NCBI GenBank assembly: GCA_949130485.1
Contig: OX422191.1
Span: 4,961,754-5,025,753 of the forward strand
DNA from: Agelas oroides
Lineage: Eukaryota > Porifera > Demospongiae > Agelasida > Agelasidae
Length of the DNA stretch: 64,000 nt
Direction: 5' to 3'
In this document: positions 37,601-49,600 of the stretch, in pieces
Position numbering within the stretch: position 1 is the stretch's first letter
How the letters are laid out: each line of letters starts with the position of its first letter
Notes under the pieces: model-generated
The model's input: only the letters and a program-made list of their open reading frames with translations
What the model was told of the DNA's origin: nothing
The model's database searches: none
Made by a program: the position numbers and the translations under genes

Positions 37601-40600
37601 GAAATCCAGTGGATTTCAAAATCTCGTATGCCAAGACCCGCTGTGGCGGACCCCTCGGAGCACATGCCACGGTTGCTACGCAGCATATGCACTGCGGGCT
37701 ATGAAATACAATGGGTGCTTACACTAAGTATATACATATTTGGTACATTCAATATGAACTTGCTCCTCAATTTGTATATTTCAATGTAGGGAAGGTGTCA
37801 TATAATTCCACCTTCCTTTGGCCAGTCATTCGTTAGGCCCCACAGGTAGGGGGGTCCTGGAATTCAACTTCTCCAAGCTAGGATGAGCAGTTACAATTAG
37901 GGTGAGCAGTTACAATTAGGCTGAGGGTTGGCCCAAAAAAAAAAAAGCTAAGTTAACAAGATGGGCCCACCACCACTTTCTATGAGTCAGTGGTGCTAAC
38001 AATGGTTACGCTTGGTGAATGTTCTGAACCACATTAAATGAGGTTTAAGTCTTAGTTAAACCAAGTTAAAGTGGGAGGAACCATATGTGCTATTTGGAGG
38101 GAACAGGGCTGTACATGCGTGGTCATACACTCATGCCACATGGATGCTTTGTGACTATTTTTCCTTACACCTCACCCACTTTCCCTCCCTTTTTTGCCTC
38201 TTCCTGTAGGATCACTCTGTCATTATTATAGTACCAGGCCCATAAGAAATAAAGAACTTGTGGTGGCCAGTCATTTGTCAGGTGGGGGGGGGGGGGGGGG
38301 GGGAGGGGGGGGGCACGAATCAACCTCTCCAAGCTAGGATGAAAATCTACAATTAGGCTGAGGGCTAATTAGCAAGAAAATGCTAAGTTAACAAGACGGA
38401 CCCACAAAAACAAAAAACCACTTCTATGAGTCAGTGGTTCTAAGAATGGTTAGGTGAATGTTCTGAACCATGTTAATTATGTACTATGTACGTATGTACC
38501 TATGTCAAAGAGACTCCTGTGCATCCTCTTCCTCTTTTATCATGGCGTATGGTACGCCATATGTAGGGATGACCCCGAAAAACCCATTAGTAGTCCACAT
38601 GAAGTGAGCGCAAGATTTATTAGCTTGTGTGCAAAGCCTCACTAAACTCATGTGCTTTGCACTTGGGTATTATGAGGCTTTGCTTGGGCTTCTAAACCCC
38701 ACAGATAAAAGAGGTTTGATGTTTGGATTTACAATTTCACTTGGAAGTGTTTGAATTTATGACGATTCTTAGTTCTTTATGAACAAAAAAGTTCTATACC
38801 GTAGTTTGGGAAAATTTCGCGTATAATAATTTTCACGTTTTAATATTTCGCGTTAAATAATTTTCGGACATCGCCTATTCGTCCGAAAAATTTTTAACAC
38901 GAAATTTTAAAAGGTGCATGTGCGTGCTAGACTGTATACAGTACAAGTACTAGCTAGGTGAAGGCCCACAGTGAACGTGAAGCACATTTATCAGGAAGTA
39001 TGGACGGCAGCAGTTGGCGAAGAGCTAGTTTGTGAGAGGGAGCCCCACAATTCTCGCGATCGTTATGCTGTTTCTTGCTCTTGTCTCTGGTAGCCTTCGC
39101 GACCTCAATATTGGCTAGAGCAATCGCTTGCGATGGAATCGACTGCGACAAGGGTCCTTTGGGATTAGGCAGGCCATCCTTTGGCTTCAAGTAAGTCCGG
39201 ATCGACATGATGGCTAACTCGAACTGTAGTACATGTGGTGACACTTTCTGGGATCTTCAATTTTATTCAGACCGTAAATATTTTGTCGCTTTAATTATTC
39301 GTTGTAAAAAATATTTCGAGTGTTTAATTTTCGGACACCACTGCGCGTCCAAAATTTTTTTAACGCCGAAATTTTCCCAAACTACGGTACTATCATACTG
39401 TGCACAGCATTCATCTTCCCCTCAGCCTACCCTCCCACGTCTCTTCTCTCTTACCATTCCTAAAAAAACAATACAAAAAAAACCCAGCAGCAACAAGTCA
39501 CAAAGTTTTCTGAATGAAAACAAGTGCATGTAGGGATGGAACCCTCAAAAACCTACCAAACTAGATGGGAATGACACCACAACAATTTCACACCATCCCT
39601 ACATTTTGTGCAATTTTGCCAACTATGCACACCACAAAACTCTCTACATGCACTTAGCCTATTCACACCCACTAAATGAACGCTGTACTCAGCACTGCTC
39701 TCTCCACAGCCTTCATAACGTACTCTGACATACCATACAGACCCAACTCATACATTCCACAGTTTCTGCATTCATATCTGCCATGCTCAGTATAGCAACT
39801 ACATTGCAGCTACCCACAATTAACATAACTCACTCCCCATGCACATCAACATGCACTCCACACCCAGCAGTACCCACCCCACTGCCTTCCACAACCCTCC
39901 TATGCACACAACTAACAAACACAAAGCATAGTTGGCAAAATGGTACAAGATGTAGGGATGGTGTGAAGTTGTTGTGGTGTCATTCCCATCTAGTTTGGTT
40001 GGTTTTTGAGGGTTCCATCCCTACATGCGCTTGTTTTCATTCAGAAAACTTTTTTGTGACTTAGCTAAAAGAAACTGAGATCACCATATGCTAGTCTCTT
40101 GGTGACACACTCCTCCTCTTCTCCGTCTCTACATGTCTCTTTCGAGTTCTATCTTCTTCACGTTCTGTACCTCTGTGCGTATGTCTACTGAGTTACCTCC
40201 TACAGTATGACTCTGATTCAGATGTCATTTTGCTTTCACTTATCTCAGTGCATGTGGGTGTGCACAGTCTACATACACATGGCATATACCGTAGTGTCCC
40301 GCTAATACGCCCCCTTCGAAAATACGCCGCCCCCCCCTCTTTTCCGCCAAAGTTCCTGCACAGGGTAGTTTGACTCGTTATAACGCCCCCCGGTGAGCGT
40401 CTTCTGGAACATCAAAACTACACATGCTTACTATACGTTGCAAGTGCGTTCAGTAAGACTATAGTAGTCGGTGAATCTTTTGTAAGTTTTGTGGCTTTTA
40501 GAAAAGCCGGTTAGATGTTCCAAGTTTTAAGCTGCTAGTTTAGCAAACAGGTTTATCAGTCTGTCAAGGTGTTTTTGTTTCCCTCTGAAGATGTACACGC

Positions 40601-43600
40601 ACGGAACCACGAGTCCTTTCCCATCAACTTCAGAACGTCTTCTGTCACCATTGACGATGCAAGTCATCTCGCTGCCACTCTTGTGCAAGAAATACCAGCA
40701 GACTCTGGAAATTTCCCGTGGTACATGACCGACAGTGTTGCCGTTCTTGAGGACAGCTACAGTGAAGTCGTCGTGAATGTTATTGACCTCGCGTTGAACT
40801 GGCAGCTCTTCTCCGATGTAGGGAGACCACGCAGCTTTGTAAACGTGATGTCCGCGAACAGTACTCTCGATCCTGAAAGTCGTCGCCATAGTTAGTTGGA
40901 AGTGTCCTAATTGCGTACATAGCACTTGCGTAAAATCTTTTGGGGGGGGGCTTATAGTCGAGACTAATTGCATCCTCGAATATAAGCCCCCCCCCCCCAC
41001 TTTAGGCGGGATGTAGTGTACAAAATGGGGGGGCCTATTAACGGGACACTACGGTACTGATGAAACTTAAATTCATAAAGAAATACAGACACATATATCA
41101 TATGTATGCATGTGATTTCACCACTGCATGATTATTTGCCTCGTATTAACTGATTATACGCTAAGTTCATTGGAATGTAATTAACCTCCAATGCGGGGAA
41201 ATTTTGGTGTCACGTGAGGTCAACATTATAAAAAACTTCTATCTGAAATTTTAAGCATCTGAGATGGAAAACAAAACTCTACAGACAGAGGAAAAACGAT
41301 GGAGAAAGGTTCTACATGGTTAATTTTCACATAGGTAAGTTGTTACGAAGCATACAGTATCGCTTTGCGGGGTACGCTTACTTGTCGATAGTTGTGTGTA
41401 GTGTCTTTGGCTTTTCTCATTGACAGCGAGTCGCAATCCCAGAGCTGCTTTGATATGTATGAAGCCTAAGGTCTGCTGCACCTTCCTAGGTAGCGTTGTG
41501 TCTCTGCTTACAGGCGTTGAGGATATAACGTGGCTAATAAGTGACTTTTGCGATTGAGCCGATCGACAACCATCATGGCTTCTGGCATTCACTACGCTCC
41601 GCCCCTTGAGGGCTTCTAGACCAAACCCCACATATTACTAGGGGAGGCCCCAACCTAACTACAGACCGGATATCAAAGCTATTGCTATAGCCTACAGCTG
41701 TGATAACGCTCAACTGCAGCTGACGCGTATACGCGTCTACCGCGTGTAATGCATTGTTCCTTGGTGACGCGTATATGCATCTATCGCATATAATCGGTTT
41801 TAAGGGGCTCAGCAAAAAATAATTCCTTGTGGTCAAACACGTATACTTTGACATACACATTCAGTTGTTGGACAAATGGGAGCTCCTATTAGAGTCATGA
41901 TCATGAGTCAGGGTGCATGCAACCGTTCATGCAAATACACAGTGTATAGCAAGCCCTCCCTAATATTTCAGTGTACAGGCTTGAGAACAACATTAAAATG
42001 TCAGTGTATGCCTGTAGTACATAAGCAGCCAGACTCACTCAAGCTTAAGGTTCTGGTTCACTACCAAAGCTCCAGCCAGTACTAACACACCATCTGCTGA
42101 GATCTCATTGCTTCTGAGGCTGCAGAATGTCAGAAAACAAAAAGGAGAGGTATGTGGTTCCACAACTGTATATATACATAAACTGTGAGGAACAATCAAA
42201 AACCAAGATGAAAACCAAGATCACTTGTGATCAAACACAACATACTTTGATATGCACATTCAGATTTTTGCCACAAATGAGAAGCTCTTAATTATTAGAG
42301 TCATGATTATCATGGGGCAGATCTGGATGTATACAACCATCCATGCAAGTATATAGCTAGTAGCAAATGTATAGGACAATGTTTGCAAATCCCACATGAA
42401 CACATTAATATGTTCTCTCGCTATGTTAGAGTCTAAATGGGAGGGGAGTTTTACTCAAGCATTAAATCAGTCTCAAGTATCCATTCTCTAGTTCAATGTG
42501 GAGTTAACTTGTTATCTGAAAGAGCAGCAACATTGTCTGTCATGTACCACAGGAAATGTCAGTGTCTGGTGGTACTTTCTACAGTACTGAAACTTTGCAT
42601 CTTCAGTGGTGATGTAAGACAACCCAAACTTTCATAGTATGAGCAACAAATATCTGGGTGGTGGTCTGTGAATGAGGCTTGTATTTCCATGTGAGTGCAT
42701 GTTCAGAAGAAAACAACAACTTTGCTAGCTTCACACAAGCCGTCCTAAATTAAAGCCACATCATACCACCCAAGATAATCTAGAAGATGCTCACCATGGG
42801 AGTGAAAATTGGGGTAAATAAGTTGGAAGGGTGTTTACTGAAAGTGGGGGGCGTATTAGCGAGTATCTGTTTAGTAACCATAGTAATCTACACAAAATTT
42901 TTTTGACCACTGCTTTCAGGAAGCACTCTACTGTATTTTAGTGGCCTTTATAGCTAAGACTGGAATTATGAAAGTGAACAACACAGTTAAACCTCAACCA
43001 AATGTGGACTAATACAATTAGCATTCACATTCCAAACCTGCATGCAAAATGTGCTCTGACCAACAGGAATGGTGATAATGCCCCTGCATGTGTAATTTGT
43101 TTTGCACACTTTGTATGCTCAGCCATCCCAGCCCTAGCCCTAGCTCAGCCTTACGGAACTGACTACACCCCTAGGCGTACCGTTACTATAGCAAAGCACA
43201 TACCATAACTAGCGTAACAATGCCATTACTAGGATAGGTACGCCGTTACTAAGAGAAGCATGCTTCCATTTAAAGCCCATCGACCGAGTATCACACACAA
43301 GCAAGTATACTCACCATGAGGAAGTCGCCGCAGTACAGACCCGAATGACCAGCGAAAGAATCTTCGGTACAGGAGTGCCTACCATCGAAGAAAAAGCCTC
43401 CCAGACGGTCCACCAACACGACATGATAGCGAGCCGGAATCACGTATGTTAACCGTTTGCCCACCCCCCTATTTAATATTATGGTAGCTCCACCCATTGA
43501 GCCCCACCCCCAGTTTGTTTAGTAATTTGAATATTCATAGCATTGTGAATGCCCATAGCACTATGTGCCAACCAAAAGCTGGGCTCCTCAAAGCAAACCT

Positions 43601-46600
43601 TACGTGGGGAGTGGTGCCGCCCTTTCTGTAGTAGGCCACGGGTCTGGAGTTCAAAGGGACCGAAACCCGTGGTCATGCGAGGACCGGAAAGGGTACTCCC
43701 TGAAGACCAGTGTTTTTTGAGCATATCTCCCAAAAACAGTAACTGCTCCATCCATTTGAGCCATAAATGCCCCACCCATTTAAGTCATAAATGCCCCACC
43801 CATTTAAGCCATAATTGCCCCACCCATTTAAGCCATAAAATGCCCCATCCCCATCTCCCTTTATGTTTTAACTTCACACTTTATGTATGTATGAAATTTC
43901 GAACATCGATGTGCCAGCGGTGTTGGTGCTCCCCACTCGACACACAACTACAACAAAAAGTTATGTAGTTAAACAACAAACAACAAAACACATCACCCTC
44001 ATTACGGGTGTTAGTAAATCAGGAAACAAAACGAAATGGCGAAACGAAACAAAACAGTAGCCGCACCCATAATAGTTGCAAATTTGCACATCTCAGCGCA
44101 CGTCTGACTGCTGTAGTAGCTATATAAGCTACCTCAGGCTCATTTATATCTTCCAGGATTCTTAGTAAGGTAAGGCTATACATTGCTGATTATGTGCTTT
44201 TATTGTTGTGATACTTGGAGAGGTTGAGAGCTGGCTGGGTTTGTTAGCCCCGCACCCGATGCAGTTTGTTTTGCAGGCAAAGTTCAGCCTATGGTTTATG
44301 CTCCTTCTCATACACAAAGTGGCTACATATAATAACCGAAGAGTTAGTTTAGCTAGCAGATGACCCCTGGCATTGTTAGCTACTAGTGTCAGACAGTTCC
44401 TGTACCTAGCATTCTAATTAAAGTGCCATTAAAAAATACAGTGCTTAGGACGCGATCATCACAACCAGGTTGCAAGTACATACAATGTATTTATCAAGGT
44501 ATTCTACTCATAGGTACGTAGCTGGCTAAACGTTCAGTGTATAAAAAGGGAGACGAGAGCCTAATACGGAAAACTAGCTACTGAAGATGTCAACTGTCAG
44601 CATACAGCTAAATGACAAGAACTACATAAGGTAGGGGAGGGTAATTTGGAAAGTGGGGTAATTCGGAACAATTTTTTCTGGTTGCTCTTTGGTTCAGCAA
44701 AAAACCTGCTTTCACACTTTAAGAGCTGTGAGGTTCAAGCTTTATCCATGCCCAACAAACGTGGCAAGTTATAGGTTTTTACCTTGTTTCTTGGCTGAAC
44801 CGTCCCTACGACTACACAATCAACCGTCGCCAACCAACTACTTCATACGTAGGTCAGCAAACTTTCAAATATCTAGCAGCACAGGTAAAGGGAAGGAATT
44901 ACACAACAATTGATAGAATTCACCAACATCCTAGGCTATTTTCCTATGCATTAAAGTAGCATCCTTCCCTTTCGTCAACTTTATTACGAACCTACAGTAT
45001 GATTATACACTGTGGTCTAAGTTTAAATTATCCCTATGCACAAGCACATAATGCTGTTTGAAATTCACAGCGGGAAAGTATGCCTCGACAGAACATTAGA
45101 AAGCGGCAACGTCTGAAATGGAATGCAGAGGATCTCAAAGCTGCTTTGGAGTAAATTAAGTCCAATGGGACAACACAACAACATTCAGTTTTGTACTTAC
45201 TTTTTCGACTAAAGCGTGATGTGAGACGCACATCTGTAACACTAGAGGTCAATCGTTCTGCCAAGCGCTTTCAGCAACTTTGAAAGACACATAGTGGAGT
45301 CACATGCACCATGTAGTGTAGCATATGTGCCAGCTACCTCTGAATAAGCTGCATAATGGCCACTTAGCAGCTCTTTTTCTGGAAGTATCTCATGAGGAGT
45401 TTTTGCGAAGAGAACTGGAGTATACTGTTGGGTTCCATCGAGAAGAAATCCAATTGTCTTTGATTTCACCACGGGAAAAGTTCGTAAGTAAAGGTGCAAA
45501 GTGGAAGTTTAAATGCCTGGTGGGTGTGGCATATTTGCCAGTTCCAAGTAGCTGCCACAGCAAGGAATACACAGAGAACATTAGCCTTACCTCACTAACA
45601 CAGCCAAAGCTTGGAGAGCAAGCCATGTCAAAGGAGAAAATACGCAGTGATGCGCTTGCATGGAACTTGTAATTTTGTGGGTGTGGCTTCCATTTTGTTT
45701 CGTTTCACTTCTTGATTTACTAGCACCCAACACTTTAGGAAACATCTCAGCCGCATTAAGGACTGGGTTGAGCTGTTTTGTCTGCGCTGCCTAAATTACC
45801 CCTGGGGTGGGCGTTATTGCAACATCAACAGGAAGCCGTTTGTATCTATGTAAACAAAGCGGGACCTTGGAATGCAATTATGCACCTTGGCTATCACGGT
45901 ATCGAGGGACCGGCTTAGGCTTGTACTGGTCCTTAATTTCTGCAACAGCTTGATTCACATCTCTGTGACCCACTCTACAGTCTATGCATCATTTGAGATT
46001 CCTTCTGTTAACTGTGAAAGGATCAAAGTATTAGGTACTAACCTTTAGTCAATAGCAGAACTTCATAGAGTTCGTGAAACAGCGCTAGTTGGCATCGTTC
46101 CGAATTACCTCACATGGTCAGAAAATTGGTGGTTCGACACAGACTGGAATTCATGCCTTGTTTCCAAAATGTTTTAGACCATTCCTAGCCATGTTTGGTA
46201 CACAGAGTTGCAAGTCCCGAAGCACTTGCCACTGTAGTTTTACACCTGCATGGCTTGTAGTGTTTGAGATAGAGCTCCGTGAACTTAGATGAATGGAAGT
46301 GCGTTCTGAATTACCCCACCCTACCTTAATAAGCGCGTTGGAAAGAGATATCCACTATTCCCACGGATAAAAAGTTGAGCAAAATGAAATAGAACGTAAT
46401 GGTGTAGAAACAATCGTGAAACTTTGCTCGCAAAAATTCCAGTTTATTGTACTGATATTCCTCGAGGGGGGGACTTGGTACAGCTGGTAAGCTGTTTATG
46501 GGCGTGGCTTGAAATGACATCACAGTAAACATTAAGGGTGGGGCTACACGTAACAACAGTAAACAATTACGCCACAATGTAGCCTCAAAAACCACAGACC

Positions 46601-49600
46601 CAGTCCTTCATGCCCCTGAGATATTGCAAGTGTCATCAACCCCACTCCCTAATTATTGCCTGAAACAAGACTACACTCATAGCACACTGCCCAGGAAGTC
46701 AGACATGAATAGCTGGACTCACTCTAGTTCCTGAAGGCTCTGGTTCACTCGTAAGGCCTCACTAAGTGTATGGGCTCCTTCATCTTTGATCTGGTTCCCA
46801 TTGAGGCTGCAGAATGTCAGAGAAAGAGATGAGAGGTGGTTCAACAAACCTCTTTACTTTGTCTAAGGTATATTTGGTCTCATACCTCACTACTGAGACA
46901 CAGTATCAGACACTGTGTGTCAGTTTTTCAGATGGTTAGAGAACTACTCCCTGCATGGTTACTGTCACAGTCACTGGTGATTTTAGTGTGAATTATATAG
47001 TATGAGCAGAAAGCTTGGGTCCAACCAACCTGGGACTTCAGTCAGGCACTCTACTGGACACTATGTACACACTGATAAGTCACCTGGGATGCTGCACTAG
47101 TAGTCATATCATGGTATATATGATGTCACATAGAGGATGCAACAATTAGAACAAGGCAGGATTTAGCTAGGTTTTCACAATTTTTAATTTCATGACAGGG
47201 TCGCAACTATGACCACACCTCCAACAGTTTTGTTTATTACTCAAAGTGGAGTGAAGTGATGGTAGCACAAATAAAACGGTGGGCCCCGTTTGTTGGGGAA
47301 GAACTGCCATGCCAAAGAGTGTATACCCTTTCCGAGGATCTGTTTGTAGTGGTGGTGATACTAAGTTGATTGTAGCTCATTTTATAAGTTTGTGCAGTCT
47401 GCTCGATGTTTCTACGATGAAGCAAGCCGATTCTGTGTTGAGTTGTTAGATACAGGAGCTATTTGTAAATAAAAACATTTCCTAGATGAAAGTTTTGTGA
47501 CTCGGGATTTAATGGCAAAAATCGCAAAAAAATATCAATGAGGCTAGTGTTTCCACGTGAGTACATGTTCAGAAGAAAACAATAACTGTGTTTCCTAAAC
47601 TACATTGGCTAGCAGCTAGCTATGGATCAACAGCAACTTTTGTCCACCTCAGTTGAAGAGAAGAAATATTTTCAAACTGGAACATAAGTTTAGTAACCTT
47701 GCTATTGCCATAGTCGATCTCGCAGCTCATACACAAGCCTGAGTATAATGTTACATTGCTGTTCATAGTTCAAGCATCATGGCTACAGATGCACGTGTTC
47801 TTGGTGTTGAAGTCTGCTATTGTCTAGCTGAAAGTGCCAGTGCTACCACATTACCCTTAATGTCATCATGGCAGCAGTTTAGTGAAGTTTTAGCTACTTT
47901 GTAATTACATTCGTGATCAATTTTTCATTGCATAACTTGGTTTTTCCAATTCTACATAGGTGTGCTCAGTATGGAATTGATAGTACAGAAAACTTTGATC
48001 TTGTATGGCTTCACACAATAATAAAATGTCAAACATATTAGCATGACTACAGGGCCCTCCGACCAGAGAACGCTCCTCCGGACTAAAAGCTGCCTAAGAT
48101 GCCAGAAATGGAGTCCCTACAAGGTGAAAGGTGCGTTTTCTACACCCGTTTGTGCAAGAAGGCAGACAAATGGCCCACCCGGCACTGACCAGGGCTTTTC
48201 TACAGCCAGCTACAACCACTGCCATGCACTGTCATCCAGAGTGGTGCACCCTCCCACCTCCCCCTGTCCCACCCTTTCTGCTAGCGCAGAACCGATCCTC
48301 AAAACGGATTGCGCCAACTGATAACATGTGGCCAAAATCAGACGATGCCAAAAAGCATCATCGGTGGTTAACTCTTTGCACGCAAAGTGCAGATTTATAT
48401 GCATACGTGATTAATTTAGCCTACGCGAAGTGCACATAAATCTGCACGGGATCTTGGGAAAAGCAGAACCGCGCAATAGTAAAGCCAAACAAGAAGTTAG
48501 GGTAAATCCCTGTCTATTGAGTAGTAATAAGTCTAGGCCACACCTTTCCACTTACGTTGATCTCATAAAAGGCAGAAAGGGGCAGTGCTAGTTCGCGAGT
48601 AATTGCGAATTTGACAAAGGGCTGCTAAACGCTAAGCTTTCTCTTCAACACAGGGAGCAAACGGCCTCCAGTTTTCACTCAAGGTTGGACTATTACCTTT
48701 AGATAACTTGGAAATCGGCTGAATCTGTCAAGGGTGTAGGTAACAAGTGAGAAAATCGGCGCCGTTTCGAATCGCTGGTAAGCTATGATGTAAAGCCGCA
48801 GATAATGGCTTCAAACGACTACAAATTGCTTACCTAGCAGTGATAGTCCAGCCTAGTCACACGCTGTCTATACAAATCAGCCCACTGGCACTGCCCAGGG
48901 CTTGCTAGGCAACGCTTGTCACTTTGACCTCAGACTGATAACATTAATTTCCGCATTAACAAACGGTAATGTACAAACCATTTCCGCGTGCAAAGAGTTA
49001 AAGGGTTTCAAAGCACCAACAGTGAAATGACAGACAATGACTTCTCAGTCACGGCAGATAGTGGCTCCAACTTTATTGGTCCAGTACCAACTGCCCACGG
49101 GTACTGAAGTACATGATTAACCCACTTCTCAATAAATTTTAAAGTTTGCTTCATGGCAATGTAGCTCCAACCAGCAGCAATTTGTGGCAGTCCCAGGTAG
49201 AAATCGAACATTATTCCTTTGCATATTTCGATCGTGTTACTGCGTTTGAAGCGCTATAGCGCTGAATTTCCAATATACTGTAGCAAAGTTAGTGTTATGT
49301 TGAACTATAGCCGAATCCCCTCTGTAGCGACTGGTTGTTGTAAAAATCCGGTAGCATTTTGGTATACAGGCAAGTTTGTGACATACTAATTTTATTTATG
49401 AACATGTACCCGTAATCTTAAGGAACTGCCCATTGGCAACTTCATTGTAGCATTTGGAGATCCTCACTCAAAACCAAATAATTATCACCATACTGCACTT
49501 GCAGTAATTTGACTCTTGTAAAGCTACACTAGTTGAGATATAGTGTACCCTTTATATCATTACTGTAGTACCAGTGTACACCTCTTAAGAGGTAGAACAT

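Larger units (their letters stand above)
38539..40062. mobile_element. composite element A
   Basis: Begins at atcatggcgtatggtacgcc (a small hairpin) and shares colinear sequence with composite B at 50047: the tgtagggatgaccccgaaaa start, the cccattagtagtccac segment, and the foldback part ending ttttttgtgactt. It lacks the 1.5-kb gene-bearing segment of B, and is interrupted by the TA-flanked element at 38799-39387. Class not identified. Confidence 0.7.

Noticed and set aside
38284-38313. Long G run considered as a G-quadruplex regulatory site
   Set aside because: It arises in one copy of a duplicated non-coding segment and may be a homopolymer artefact; no gene start nearby.
41320-41631. 103-codon minus-strand frame as a complete gene
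   Set aside because: Only part is shared with its relative at 63.8 kb and the shared part ends at a donor site, so at most an exon fragment is supported.
46120-46160. ggttcgac motif resembling a tRNA B box
   Set aside because: No A box at proper distance and no cloverleaf; not a tRNA or tRNA-derived SINE.
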